Under the pieces are notes generated by a model. The model was not told the DNA's origin and ran no database searches. It saw only the letters and a program-made list of their open reading frames with translations. DNA of 64,000 nt, from positions 3,038,001 to 3,102,000 of the forward strand of contig OU452198.1 in the NCBI GenBank assembly GCA_911728435.2. The letters run 5' to 3'. Each line of letters begins with the position of its first letter. Position 1 is the stretch's first letter. Origin of the DNA: Apoderus coryli (Eukaryota > Arthropoda > Insecta > Coleoptera > Attelabidae). The position numbers and the translations under genes are program-made. Shown in pieces: positions 31,358 to 43,640 of the stretch.

Positions 31358-32685
31358 AGGTGTTTCTAAAAAAGCTTGCCAAAATTTGTGAGCGAATTGG
31401 GGACATCTAATCATGAAAAAAACCTAAATTGTAATTTTTCGAAAAGTCCTTATTTACAAAGATACAGGATGTTAAAGATGACTGCCTGAGGACGTTTTTT
31501 TCGAAATATTTTCGAAATGAGTAAAGATGAAATTAACCAAATGTAGCATATTTATTGACCTAGTTAAATGTCGTAAACTGACATGAAATTGAATAAAAAA
31601 GGATGACCATAGGCGGGTAAACGGGTGGGACCCTTGCCTTAATTATAACCTAACTTTTTTTTCTTGTGATTTTTATTCATTTGGTGTCAAAAATGTGATA
31701 AAATAAAGTTTTATACATAAAAAAGACATACTTCTTTTTTCTCGAAAAACTTAAAGGTTTTCGAGAAATTCGAGTTTGAAAATTTTAGGACAAAACTGGT
31801 CCTTAGTAAACAGCATTAATAACATTATTGAAATACAGTTTGCTAACGAAAAGTTTATCAAAATTTTATTAATGATTTGTAAATTTGTATACGGGGTGAG
31901 TCAAAAATGTATTTCATTAAAAAAGTAATATTATGAATAATTGTTTGATTTTTGTGGATCTCAATTCAAGATTTCTTTGAAAGTGAAACTATAAGCTCCT
32001 AGATGTTGTCTACGGGGTAACTCAAAAATGTTTCTAATTATCTTTCAAGACTCTTATTATTAATATAATATTAATGAATTTTTTTTGTCTAAAGTTTTGT
32101 TATTATTTTTTAAATTTTTTTTTATTTTTTTAAAAATTTTGTTTTATTTTTTTTGGATTTTTTTTTATTTTATATTTTTTTTAGTTTTCTTAATTTTTTT
32201 TTTTATAATCCTCAATGACATTTGTCATAGATAAAACTACCACAAAACGACTGGGAAATCCCGCAAGTGTATTCTTGTCAAATAAAATAATTTGAAAAAT
32301 ATGAAGGGCGGCTAATCCACTTTTTTGCGTACAATAAATAATCAGGGAATTTCTTTAATAAAAGAAAAAACGCACTTGTACTCGTATATCTATTCCAAAA
32401 TGTCTTTTGTTCTTTTTTCTAACAATTTCTTAGCAATATCTTTTTTCGTGCCTCATTCTATCTTTGAAAATAAAAAAGTACATCGAATCAAAATGATATC
32501 AAGATGTACACTTTATGTTCCTTTTTCATTCTCATCAAATTTTAAAAAACGAAAAAAATTAGAACTTTGACACTCTGTATCTCGGACATTAAGGGATTTT
32601 GGACCAATATAAGGAACTTATTTCAGTTTTTTTCAGATGCCTTATCACCTCTGTAAATGCGTCCCACATATTCTGAAACACCCTG
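31358..32685. mobile_element. Non-autonomous Tc1/mariner-like element, 1.3 kb
   Basis: The left end CAAGGTGTTTCTAAA and the right end, read inwards, CAGGGTGTTTCAGAA form terminal inverted repeats, each flanked by a TA dinucleotide as Tc1/mariner insertion produces. The autonomous-type relic at 33909 begins with the same CAGGGTGTTTC. No transposase is encoded. The inside holds a T-rich tract (32090-32210) and a block shared with 59260-60240. Confidence 0.6.
31840..32290 (+). repeat. Repeat copy, partner at 59260-60240
   Basis: Shared blocks include ACTATAAGCTCCTAGA, TACGGGGTAACTCAAAAATG, a T-rich tract, and a terminal CTCAATGACATTTGTCATAG/ACGACTGGGAAATCCC. This copy has one unit of the motif that is tandem in the partner, and has no tRNA-like part. 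Confidence 0.75.
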
Positions 32686-32849
32686 TATATTGGGGGAATA
32701 CAATATATGAAAAAAATACAAGAGATAAAAAAAATGTAGTTTAAGTTGCTTTATTTCTAGACAATATCGAAATTGAATTACAGTCAGTGGCGTACATTTT
32801 TTTGTCAATAATTTTTATTAAGTTGCCGCCCTAACGCCACTAGACTTAA

Positions 32850-33035
32850 TAATTTTGATCTAGTTAGGGCCATAGAAGCTCCCTATTTCTAGCAACAACG
32901 ATCCCAAATTTAAAAGAAATCGGTAAGGAGATTTGACCTAATTAAAAAAAAATCGTTATATATTTCCAAAAAAACTTTAACACCTTGTATCTTGGGAAAG
33001 AATGCATTTCCGGGCGTATGTTTATGGGACCTTTT
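32850..33035 (+). repeat. Dispersed repeat, direct partner at 1425-1605
   Basis: See the partner for the shared blocks. This copy has CACCTTGTATCTTGGGAAAG and the GCATTTCCGGGCG block, and is slightly longer in the middle. Confidence 0.7.
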
Positions 33036-33039
33036 TTTC

Positions 33040-33905
33040 ATAAAATGACCTTAGATATCACCTTCTTAAATACTGCCGCGCCTATTTTAATTTTACGAAT
33101 ATCATGGTGTTGCTTTGAATGAAGTAGTTAGTAAGTCTGAATTGAATTTTCCACAATTTCTACATAGATTTCTATTTAAAATATCAAAGTTGACTCAAAG
33201 TTACTAACAAGGTAAAAAGCACTGTAATAATATGAATCTTTTTGCAACCACTTGGTTTGTTCTTCTTAGATGCTGCACATACTTTTTCCAGATCGGAATA
33301 TTATTAAAGCAGCAATAATAATTGAAACATGAACTACTATACACAAAGATGTTGTTTGTTGATGATTGTATGAAAGCCAGTTCGTTCTAGCACACAAAAC
33401 TTATACATTTCACTTAGTACATAGAATCACAAAGTATAATAATGGAATAACACTCCGATGAGCACTATGCTAACTAATGAGAGAATTAGAATGTCTGGGA
33501 ATATGACGGGTATACATTTAGTAGGCATAAAGAACTATTCGAAATGAACATATTATTGCTATTCATGCATATTATACAGTCAGACAGACAAACATGTCTT
33601 AACCTGTTTATTTCTAGCGGTAATATTATTATGTTCACCAAATGCAACTTGGTGTGTATATGTATGTAACGTTTTCCAGAGATATTGCAATGGTCTTTGT
33701 ATTGTTTGGTGGTTAATATGGGCGGAGAACTAAAGTAAGTTCGTAGAATAGAGTCCTTTATTTACCATAGTTTTACAAATTTTTGTCCAATTTACAATAC
33801 AAAAATAAGCAAATATAACAAACTTACAAATATCATTAACACCAGAGAAATTTCCAGTCCTCTGGGGCCAATTATTTTTTTTACTATAATACCTATGAGA
33901 ATAAT
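33040..33905. other. Anonymous sequence
   Basis: No gene or element boundary recognised. Confidence 0.45.
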
Positions 33906-33908
33906 ATA

Positions 33909-35080
33909 CAGGGTGTTTCATAATATAAGCGCAGCACGTTAGGATGTGAGAGCTTGTCCAAAAATATGAAAAAAGTTTGACTTACTCTCTAAAATGCACC
34001 ATTTTCGAAGACAGGGTGGAAATTGAAAAAAAAAAATCGATTTTTGCGAATATTGCATTGTATTTTGTAAGCATAAACTCATAAAAAGATATGCTTTGGG
34101 CAAGAATTTTTCTTTTAATCATAATTTCATTTTGAAGGGGTAGTGGGTGTTTTTTCCCCAATTTCTACGCCACTAGAGAAAGTACGGTTTTATGCTGAAC
34201 CGCCAATGTTTTCTACACAAAAAAGGTACTCTTTGTCATAAGCTCTAAAGTTGACTGTTTTCGAGGAATATCAACTTCTTCGAATACATGGTCAACTTTT
34301 TAAATAAATTTAACTATTTCTACTAAAGTTGTCTTCTCAAAACTCTCCAAACCGTAAAAACGGTAACGCATTTCGCAGATTTCAGCGTCTAAATTCAAAA
34401 TGAATAATTAGACAAACGCTGAAATGTGCGAAATCCATTACTTGTACGGAATGGCGAGCGGAATTCGGCAGAAGCAAGCCGGTTCTATCAAGAAACTCAT
34501 CCTGATCGCCAAGTACCACACCATAACTTGTTTCAACGCATTCACCAACTATGGAAAAATGGAAGTTTTCAAAAGTATACTGCTGAAAATGGGCGGCCTA
34601 TGGAAGTTGCAATTCCCCTACCAGAGGCTGTCCTCAACGAAGTTGAAGAAAATCCCACCACAAGTACCAAAAAAATTGCTCACAAGTTAACGAACCTCAC
34701 TCGACGGTTTGGAGAATTTTGAAAAGACAACTTTTGTATCCCTACCATATCCAAAGAGTACAAGTCTTATTGCCAAGAGATTTTCGCGAAGATTGGCTTT
34801 TTGTAGCTGGATGCAAGACAAACTAGCTCAAAATCCTCAGTTTGGAGGCGAAGTTCTATTTACCGATGAAACATCTTTCTCGAGAGATGGTGTTTTCAAG
34901 TTTCACAATTACCACATATAAGCTGAAGAAAATCCACATGAAATTGCAGAAGGCCATCATCAGCAACAATTTTCTGTGAATGTTTGGGCTGGCTTCGTCG
35001 GTGATCATTTGATAGGCCCACAAAAGTCAACCATTCGAGTCACTCACAAAGTTATCGACAGAATAAAATAATATTCTTTA
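33909..35080 (+). mobile_element. Tc1/mariner-type element, left end plus transposase part
   Basis: The left end is TA followed by CAGGGTGTTTCATAATATAA, then about 500 bp of untranslated sequence before the transposase relic at 34400. The right end was not found, so the element is 3'-truncated. The internal TIR family is the same as that of the non-autonomous element at 31358-32685. Confidence 0.6.
34400..35080 (+). pseudogene. Tc1/mariner superfamily transposase, N-terminal two thirds (relic)
   Basis: The frames assemble to the insect Tc1-like type with long helix-turn-helix region: IHYLYGM, SRFYQETHPDRQVPHHNLF, RIHQLWKNGSF, ENGRPMEVAIPLPEAVLNEV, EENPTTSTKKIAHKL, STVWRILKRQLLYPYHIQRV (read across a frame change near 34720), QVLLPRDF, then LFTDETSFSRDG (first catalytic Asp, near 34860), AEENPHEIAEGHHQQQFSVN and WAGFVGDHLIGP. 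Coding stops matching at about 35030. The later catalytic blocks are missing. Frame changes near 34440 and 34715 and a stop at 34919 inactivate it. Confidence 0.85.
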
Positions 35081-35084
35081 CCAT

Positions 35085-37260
35085 ACTTTTAATATTTTTA
35101 CAGGGCAGAGCCTTAATAGCATGTGGGGATGACTTTACAGGCCTATGTTAGGAGCGTTAGCATAATATTTGCTCAGCCTCAAGCATTGTTCTCTCAGCAA
35201 ACTAGCAGCCCTAGCGGGGTTTTCGTAAGTAGAAAATCGATCTTTGCTTTCCTGAATATCCTATGTGTGCCGACAGCAGTTATATCGCCCTAATTGACTT
35301 AAATAGAGGTCCCTCAATCCAACTCCCGCAACAACTCCGATGGGCTTTTTCTGCAGCCGCAAAACCTGTAAAGCGATTAAAAACACCTCCTCGTAAAATT
35401 ACAAAACCAGCTGTAAAATTCTAAAGAACGTATCCTCCTGGACATTATAAGCTTATTTTGGACAAGAAATTGTTAGCATGTTTGTCTTTACAAACATGAA
35501 GTCTGAATCATTACAATTATACAGTTATAAGTATATTTAAAGAATTAAACATATACTTTAATTTAAAAATAAATTATTGCTCTTTGGCGCTCGTTATACG
35601 TCATTATAAACAATATCTCCTATTGGTCTTCGTATTTTTGTATTTCTCTTCGATGCTTAAAACCGACATTCTGTTTTTGGCTACTGTGAGTGTGGGTCCG
35701 CAAAATTCTGGAATTGTATTCCAACAAATTAATATTTTTCTGGTGAAAATTAATAAAATAATTTGGATTATATTTTTCAATACCACTTTTTTATGGTTTT
35801 TGATTCTCTGGTTCATTTGGTGAGAAAAGAAACCATCGGATTTTTACTTCTGGATAATATAAGTACGCTGAGTACGGTAAGTTGGCCATTTTTAGATTTT
35901 GCCTAGATTAACTTTTGATTGAAATTATTTTTCATTATATTAGGAATCCAATTCTTTAACATAGGGGGTGCTTCATCATCTGTTAAAGATAACTTCAAGC
36001 CTTACCAACATCGAAGTAAGATTATTTTTCGTCGAAGTTACAATCCTTTTCGTTTCATTTTTTTTAGGGCTTCCTTTTTTCCTTCATCTTCTCTGCTATT
36101 GTTTTGTATGGCCTTACACTGGTGTTGATAGATTCGTTCTTCGTGGACAGTATTAGTCATGCTGGTTCCACCATCGACTATGGTATCTGCCTGAGCGAGT
36201 CAAGTCTTTCGCACAAATTAAGAGAAATAAGAGGACTAGGTTTAATTGACACGTTTTGAGTAAGAGCATATTTTCTGAATAAAATAAAACACTTATAAAT
36301 TCCATTTTTTTTCTTCATACGTAAGTACATCAATTTGAAGTTTGTATAAACTAAAACTCATTATTGACCGAAATATTCCTTTGTTAAAAATTTAAATTTA
36401 TTAGTTGAAAAAAAAAATATATATATATATTGAATTTATTAATTTAGATAAATCTGTAATTTATGTACAAGGTATGTGATCACATTGGGTAAAACATTTG
36501 GAGTTTGCCTGCGCATAAAGTCAGTGGCGCCCTATGATCTGCTGAAACCTAACTTGAGTTTAAACCTGCCACCCTTTGATTGATTTCAGTTATTACTACA
36601 GTTGTGTTGTTTGTGAGCTAGTTGGCATTTTGCTACTCTTTGCGCTACCCCTAGGTAAAATTAGTTAAATCTTTTTATTTCTTTTGTTTATTATTTTTTT
36701 AAGAAGTGATTCAAAATTAAAATAAGAATTAATAATTGTAATAAATTATCAATTTGAAATTCTGACGCGTAGCAAGTCATTCTTGTCACTGATTTTATCA
36801 TAGATGAATTACACTTTCAGTAAAATATATTCCAATGTTCTGTTAATGAATCGCCCGGTATTAATGCACTATAAACACAAAGCAACTAGCTCCACTGATA
36901 AAGGCATTGTTCTTCAAACATCAAACGTAAGGATGTGGTTTGACTTAAGAATACCCTGATGATGTGGACATTTTATGTGGTCGTTTGAGAAACTTTAATT
37001 AGCCATAAAGTCTTGATAAAACAGTAGTTAAGATGTGGAATGTAAAGTATATAAGGGTTTCGGATAAAATGTATATCTCAGTGTATAATATTAAGATATG
37101 AAGTTACGGTTGTAAGCGTAGAGCCTCTCGACATAGATAAACAAATAAGAAATAATCATCCGGGCTAACGGATTATTTTTTCCGCGCGAGATCAGCTTAT
37201 GTATACTCTGGAACTGCTGCAACTGTGGTTGCAGGAATTACCCTAGCATTCTGGAGGTTG
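35085..37260. other. Anonymous region
   Basis: Several hydrophobic short frames on both strands (35584-36160) reflect T-rich composition and have no recognisable domain. A short AT run lies near 36415. A transposon-end-like CAGTGGCGCCC is at 36520. Nothing is callable. Confidence 0.4.
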
Positions 37261-37264
37261 GTTT

Positions 37265-37513
37265 TGTGAAATAATAATGCCGTTTATTTAAAACTAATTT
37301 ATTTACAATTAATTAATAAACACTTTAATAAACTAAAAACTTAAACGAATTAATATTATGACAATATTTATTTTCACTATTTATTTCTAGTATTTATTTA
37401 TGCCACAACACTGTCTTCATGATTGATTGTCTGTCCCCGTTATACGTTGGCTATTTATATTGGCTTTCTCCTTTCTCGAACGCATCCAGTAAACAGTCGT
37501 TAGTTCTACAACA
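37265..37513 (-). repeat. Possible solo LTR 1
   Basis: On the minus strand the 249 bp begin TGTTGTAGAACTAACG, have a TATA-like ATATAAATAG, then several AATAAA signals, and end TTTCACA. The order TATA then polyadenylation signal, with TG...CA ends, fits an LTR. No matching target duplication is seen and no internal region is attached. Confidence 0.35.
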
Positions 37514-37604
37514 TTCTGGCGCGCGTACGTCGATTCCAGATCTACACTGTAAGCGAGACACATTCTACTAAATTAACACTACTACTACTACTACACTAGT
37601 ACTC

Positions 37605-37683
37605 CATTCGTACACGGCCGCTGGGGGTTATAATTAGACCCTACCCAGGTGTGCGAGTGGAGGATCAGAAGGATCTAAAAAAA
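37605..37683 (+). repeat. SINE-like 3' end, 5'-truncated copy
   Basis: CATTCGTACACGGCCG through GTGCGAGTGGAGGATCAGAA ends in a run of A at 37676-37683. It aligns with the 3' end of the 334-bp element at 52681-53014 (minus strand), which has GCGAGTGGAGGACCAGAAGG before its A tail. Truncation from the 5' side is expected for copies made by LINE machinery. Confidence 0.7.
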
Positions 37684-37714
37684 TATGTATCACAGTGTCA
37701 CAAAGTGTTAGTGT

Positions 37715-37943
37715 TGTAACGTTTTTCTCAACTGTTAACTGATCACTTCATAGCTGTTGACTGTTCACTGTGTGTGTCTCTCCACCTTTATACCACATTT
37801 TGTGTTCCACATCGCACTGGAATGCTCTGGACCTTTCTAGTCTCTTCTGTCCTATTCTAAGGCGCTCTATGATACAGCCGGCTCGAGTATGACTAGACGC
37901 CTAGCGGTGTTGCCAACAGGTGCACATTTTCTTGTTCGTTACA
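37715..37943 (-). repeat. Possible solo LTR 2
   Basis: The minus-strand sequence begins TGTAACGAACAAG, has GTATAAAGG followed about 20 bp later by AGTGAACAGTC (initiator-like), and ends AAACGTTACA. TGTAACG and CGTTACA are perfect inverted ends. No target duplication was found. Confidence 0.4.
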
Positions 37944-37949
37944 GTATCA

Positions 37950-38210
37950 TCAACTTGAAGTTTTGAATCAACAAAAGTTTTGGTTGAATTTAACTCAGAT
38001 GAACTAAATAATTAGCATCGTTATGCAACTGTTTCGCATGTTTACCAAACAAAATGCTTTGAGTCTTGTTAGGATTTAGTACTAATCCATGATATAAAGA
38101 AATTGTGGACAGATTATCAATAGAGTTGCAGTCCCCATATTAGCTAATCTAAAGGAATAATAAATTTGATAATTATCCGCGATGTGATGAGAACCTCTGA
38201 TTGCCAGGGA
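37950..38210 (-). pseudogene. RT fragment with altered catalytic box (relic)
   Basis: The minus strand reads HHIADNYQIYYSF (family HxYADDxQLYxSF), then NLSTISLYHGLVLNPNKTQS and ILFGKHAKQ. The second catalytic Asp has become Asn (AAT). It is of the LINE type whose catalytic box continues into QxYxSF, like the minus-strand RT at 60600-61115. Only about 80 residues remain. Confidence 0.65.
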
Positions 38211-38214
38211 CTCT

Positions 38215-38635
38215 GCTCTCTTCCGTCTTCTGTATTTCCGCCAGTACAATTTATGATCTGACTAGTTAATCATCAATTAACCGCGGTTCTGAAATATCGC
38301 TGGTAACATTATAACAATATTTCTCTTAATCTAGAAAAAAAAACCATCGTCAATAAAGTAGAGTGGTTAGTGTAAGAAAATATTTGCATTTCAGAACTTA
38401 AAGTGAAGTATAATTATTAAGAAAACTTGGTTGGCAAAAGTTTTTGTGACCTATTTTCCACATTCGTCGTCACAACAACTTTGGAAACTTTTGGAAAGGT
38501 TTCGTAATAATTGCGAAAATTTGCAAATTTAAATGGCACATGGATGCAGAAGAAATATATATTTATTAACAACGAGGTTACGTGAGCTTAGAATTTAATA
38601 TAGTAAGTAACTTGTAGATTGTTTTAACGGTGTCG
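38215..38635. other. Spacer
   Basis: No gene recognised. Confidence 0.45.
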
Positions 38636-38639
38636 TTTA

Positions 38640-39580
38640 GGCGGTTTGGCATCCCCTCACTTCGACCTGCAGAAGATCTTTTGTGAAGGACTCTAATCTA
38701 TGAATTGCCCAGCTGTCCCACACTTTTCATGAAGTTGATGATTTCGCTATGGGCTAAATTTCTTGCCTCGTCGGGTGTTAGGGTCACCCCTCCAAGGTGT
38801 TTTAGCCTTTTGCAGAAAAGTGCCATGCATTCACAGAGCACGTGTTCTGTTGTCTCTGTTGCGTCTTCGCAAAACCGACAAGTGTCGTCCTCGGTTAGGC
38901 CCATCTTTTTGAGATGGTACTTCACTGGGTGGTGTCCCGTAAAAAGGCCTGTAATTCGCCTTAGGTCGCTTCTCTCCAGTTGGATAAGCTTCCCTGCGTT
39001 GGCCTCTGAAGGTTTGATAAACCTTTTTGATTGTCTTGTCTTGTCTTGTCAGTAGGACTTAAGCTCTTCCTTTTCCCATCTCCGAAGTTCTTCCATCATA
39101 TGGCTTATTGGAAGGCCAAAGATGGGTTCCGGGCCGCAGAACGGAGCGTTTGCGCCCTCTTTTGCAAGTTGGTCCGCCGCTTCGTTCCCCTCTATGCTTT
39201 CATGTCCTGGCATCCATGTCAGAGTAATCTTTTTCCCCTGAGCTGTCAGTTGCTTTAGGGTCTGTTTGCATTCCCATGCTAGCTTTGACGTGAAGGTGTA
39301 AAACCTCAGTTATTTTAACGCAGCTTGACATAATATTGATCTGCTGTCCGGGATGCCTCTCTGCAGGCATTCTTGAGCACAACGATTAATAGCGTTGATC
39401 TCTGCTTGGAATATAGTGGGACTTTTCCCGAGAGATTCAGAGAGCCTGCAATTAGGCCCGAATACTCCCATGCCTGTGTTCCCTTTTATTCCTTTTGAAC
39501 CGTCCGTATACCAGACGGATGTGTTTTCTGGGAATCGTTGTTCCCCATTTAGCCATTTTTGACGGTCTGCAATGACCACT
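38640..39580 (-). pseudogene. LINE RNase H domain and C-terminal zinc tail
   Basis: The RNase H removes RNA after reverse transcription in I/R1-like LINEs. The minus strand from 39579 reads SVWYTDGSKGIKGNTGMGVF (first Asp), TIFQAEINAINRCA (Glu), then a small deletion at the place of the usual SDSQAALK block, QAALK and a stop. It resumes in frame with WECKQTLKQL, ITLTWMPGHE, EGNEAADQLAKEGAN (fourth acidic residue), then LRRITGLFTGHHPVKYHLKK, and the tail DDTCRFCEDATETTEHVLCE with C-x2-C, H and C. It ends with a stop at 38698. Few breaks make this one of the least decayed coding stretches. RT is absent upstream of 39580. Confidence 0.88.
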
Positions 39581-39589
39581 TCAAATACG

Positions 39590-40325
39590 AAAAAATCACG
39601 ACACTCGACATATTGAATTATTATTACCGGCTATGTAGGTACATATAAGAGGTCTGATCTAAACTAACTAACTAACTAACTTCTGACTCAGAAAAGAATA
39701 AAAACAAAACGCCGAACATCAACGCAGAACGAAGCCGACAATGACAAAGACGCCACTCTTATAAATCATAAAATGACCTGAGAAATCTCAGTGGCCCACT
39801 GGAAACTTATTTCTCTTACCTTGTCAGTTAGCATCCTCAGGAGGGAATTAAAACTATGGTACCCCTATATTCTATAAAATAGCGTCATATCTATGCACCA
39901 TTTGTGCAACTATATGTCTATACATTGACATGCAAGTAAGAGAGATATCATTAGCATAGTTAAGCCCATATTATGTACTGTGTACATCGAAATGCAGAAA
40001 TCGCTAACATTTGAAACTATGCGATATTTAGTATTTCAGTAGTTCTCTATAATAGATAGATGCTGCGCTGGAATGCTTTTCCCGGCATACAGATACATTG
40101 CGCGTATAATATGCTTACACAATTACTGAAATTCTACATGATGATGACCATTGCGATGAAACTTAACTAACAAATTATTTATAACAGCTTTGCAGATTAT
40201 TTGAAATTATACAGAAAAATTATATGGAAATGTTCAATGCTTGCAGAATGATCTGTTTCTGATAACTTGAGATGTAATAGCGAAAAGTGTTCTTTTACCA
40301 GTTTTCCCGTGTTAATTTCAGATTT
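39590..40325. other. Spacer
   Basis: A short CTAA run (39663-39680) is present. No gene recognised. Confidence 0.45.
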
Positions 40326-40329
40326 CTGA

Positions 40330-40575
40330 TCAGCTTTTCTGCTTTCTCCGACGGCCTAATGAACGTCATCGATTGTCTCAGAGCTGGGGTATTCTTCCAG
40401 TCGGATTTTCTTCAGATGGTCCTCTTCGTGTCGCGACTCCCAAGTCACAGTTATACTGTTTCGTTATCAGTTGCTTCAGGGACTGTTTGCACTGCCATAG
40501 AGCCGTAACGTAAATGTACATGACTTCAGTGCTTTTAATGCAGCATGGCTGTCAACCAGTGGCAGTTTAATGTGG
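40330..40575 (-). pseudogene. Second RNase H fragment of the same LINE type (relic)
   Basis: The minus strand reads IKLPLVDSHAALKALKSCTF, which aligns with the ALK region of the copy at 38640-39580 and keeps the D-S pair lost there, followed by TWESRHEEDHL (family WxPGHxGxxGNE). It ends shortly before the dispersed repeat at 40638. Stops present. Confidence 0.6.
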
Positions 40576-40637
40576 TGAAGCATAACATAAAATAAAGTCA
40601 TATACTTACTTATTAGGTAGCTAAAATTAATAGATAT

Positions 40638-41075
40638 CGCTACTTCGTCAACTGCATAAAATATTGGTTATGTTTATAAGTAGGTACCTCACCTAAGTAT
40701 TGTTTTCTTTAAAAAGTGTAATTAGTATCTAGAATATATTTACCTAGTTCATAATAATACTAAATAAAACATATTTTATGAAACTGTCAATCAAATTACT
40801 TTTATGCTACCTGTTAGCAAATCATAATACGTCTCATACCAGATATTATTAAAAGCTCTGCTTTTATGCATTTGCCTTTACTTATATTTATCAAACATTT
40901 ATTTAAATCTGGAACAGATGTGTCTGTATATTTTTAAGAAGATTTTTCTGTTCTTAAAAGGAGTGTTGATTAAAAAAACTTAACTTTGGTTAAAATTAAA
41001 AAATAAACATCATTTTTCATAATAACTGCGCTTACCTGATGTCAGCGTAAATACGAAGTCAGCGTAAATAAGAAT
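40638..41075 (-). repeat. 420-bp dispersed repeat, inverted partner at 3843-4262
   Basis: Reverse complement of 3843-4262 with scattered changes. GTCAGCGTAAATA occurs twice at its 3' boundary (41041-41069). Confidence 0.8.
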
Positions 41076-41079
41076 AAAA

Positions 41080-43370
41080 GAAAAATAAAAGTGACAGAGT
41101 TGTAGTAATCAGTCCCAAGACTTAAATTTTATCTTACATTACCACAACTAATATAAACTACTTTCACATAAATATTATTACTGTCGTAAGTTGCCTTACA
41201 TCTCATATTATAATATGCCCGGAAACTTGTAAAACTAAATTTAAACATCACAATAATGACACGCTAGAAGAAATTTTTGCAAGAACTAATACGATTAAAG
41301 TGTCTCAACTGCATATTTAGAAAACAACAAAAACGTCCTTAATGTGGATGTTGTACCATTTAATCTCTTATTACACAAACATTAATTCTCTATCTAATCC
41401 CGGTGCTGTCTGTCTACTATCGTTATGATATACATTTGCAGAATATTGTGAATTCTACAGGGTTATTCACGGTTTATGGCGCGGAATATTGTGACGAAAC
41501 TAAGTGACTTTCAATAAGTTTCATTTACTGGACGTGTAGGCATACACTATGGCTACTTTTTAAAATTGGTTTCATATTATACAGGGTGTCCCAAATAACC
41601 TAAAAGTATCAAAGTTGTGTTTTTTTAAATGGAATGTCATATTTCTGAACTTACCTAGCAATGTACTTACTAATTACCTGTAGAATGGTATTAGGGTGTA
41701 CTATAGCTAAGTCTGCGCGTTTTGGCAGAAAAAGTCAAATAATTGTTTTGTACACCATTTCGTGTTTTTTAAATAAATGTTTTAATGTTTCTAGTAGCCT
41801 ATGGAATCAGAAATGCCAAATGATCTACAATTATAAAAGTCATTATGAATTATTCTTAATTATGCATTAACAGCATTGATGATAATAAAAAGCACAGATG
41901 AATTTCTACCAAAATAGTCATAACATGTGTTCGAAATGTTGACCGTCCATTTTGAGACACTTCGATATTCTTTTTTGAAAACTGCTGGTCTTGGATGATT
42001 TCGTATGGGAAACCTTTGAGCATAAACTCGAGAAGCCAATAAAGAATTTTGATGGCATTCTCCATAGATCAATTACGGCACTTGCTTCATAGGACTAGCC
42101 GCCCCTGGTCTATTTCCATATTTTACTAGTCTACCCCAAGTAATATTTTGTAGTCTGTAAAAGTTGAATTCGTTGTCAATACACTGCATATACAGACAGA
42201 CACATACATAAATGTATACCTACCTAGTGCAATTACGCAGCAGAGCTTTCATGTCAAATAGCTATTACATATTTGAACAATTTGCTATCACACAAAATGG
42301 CATGGTGGTTTTCAATGCGCTTTTAAAAATGTTTATGTTGTATTGAGGAACAAATCGAATACTGAATACCTATACCCACACAAATAAGCCATTTCCATGT
42401 AATACAGTCTGGGAATTATCATAAAGTATCGTTAAAAGAACTACAACAGGCGATGGTGAACTACTTGAATTGTAATTTAGTTTTCTTCCATCTACCAATG
42501 TTTACCTTGCATATTATAGAAACTACCGAATCAACCTTGTACAGAGTGCGCACACAGCCTAAGCCGTAAAACCTAAACCTATGTACGTTACGTTCCATTT
42601 TTTTGAGTTTCGTTTTTCGTTCATATTTCCATTGCTATTAGAGTTGCGTGCAAATTGTTTTTATAAATGTTAGACATAATTTGATGCTACATACAGTGGC
42701 ATACCCAATTTTTATCTTTGTTTAAGATAATGATATCAACGTTGTTTTCTCAAATGAGTAATAGCCATCATTACCCGCTCGATGAATAATATACTATTGT
42801 GGCAAATGTTATTATTATTGAGATATTTACGTTAGAGGAATCAGCGTATTGTGATTCCAGTAGTAACTGTGTTACTTGTTAGCGTATTGTCGTTAAATCA
42901 GCTGGATTTCTATGTTCTTAATGAGAACTATTAAAAGTTGCTTTGAGTAGTGTTTTTTGCTGAGTTTTCCGAAATGTTCTCTCTTTAGGACTTCTGTATC
43001 ACATCACCTCAGTTTCACTTCACTTGAACACTTATTGTTTTAAGTTCTAATGTCGATTTGACAACACTGTTTGGTACTATTTACTACGAGAAGTAAGAGC
43101 TGTGTTTTGGATATTTCTTAGTGTGTTTGAGATTTTCCTACTTCTTAGTTCTTAATTTGGGAAACAAACATGCATATCACACACACCTATTCCTGTTCGT
43201 CATGTTGTTCGGTAAGTTTATATTTTTGTGTGATTAGTAAATATTACAATTTATTAAAAGTATTTTTTAACAGATTATGTAACAAGACACCACGCCACTG
43301 GTATCATGGATACTAGTTGGGGTTTTTTATAGATATTTTCTCTTAGTTTTATAGTTTTATCCCTAGCATG
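41080..43370. other. Long anonymous region
   Basis: A transposon-end-like TACAGGGTGTCCCAAATAAC lies at 41579, resembling the left ends of Tc1-like elements in this window, but no partner end or transposase was found. The rest holds nothing callable. Confidence 0.4.
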
Positions 43371-43374
43371 TCTA

Positions 43375-43640
43375 GAAGTCTAATCTTTTCGTAAATATTA
43401 TACAACATCTGTAAGTAATAAACATATAATCTTTGGTGCCTTACCAAATGTTCCTAAAAGAACTGATACCTAGAAAACGACCTTTTTCCAATTCCAAAAT
43501 ATTGAGTTTGTTTATGAGTTAGTCCAAAGATAAATGCATATATTAGAAAACATAACCAAATGTTTTAAATACAGAGTGGTCATTCAAGATTCTCGAAATA
43601 CCTTCATGTAAATTAAATGTCGGACTTTTCTTATTACATA
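43375..43640 (+). repeat. Diverged copy of the 21-kb/57-kb repeat
   Basis: Matches 57310-57560 in order through ACAACATCTG, AACGACCTTTTTCC, GTTTATG then TCCAAAGATAAATGCAT, CAAATGTT and CATGTAAATTAAATGTCG. Divergence is high and both outer parts are missing. Confidence 0.55.

Noticed and set aside
32786..32847. Tiny hAT-like MITE (CAGTGGCG...CGCCACTAG)
   Set aside because: Only 8-9 matching terminal bases over 60 bp; likely chance or part of a longer unknown repeat.
35584..36156. Hydrophobic small membrane proteins
   Set aside because: T-rich DNA gives Phe/Leu/Ile-rich frames on any strand; no signal, domain or conserved context.
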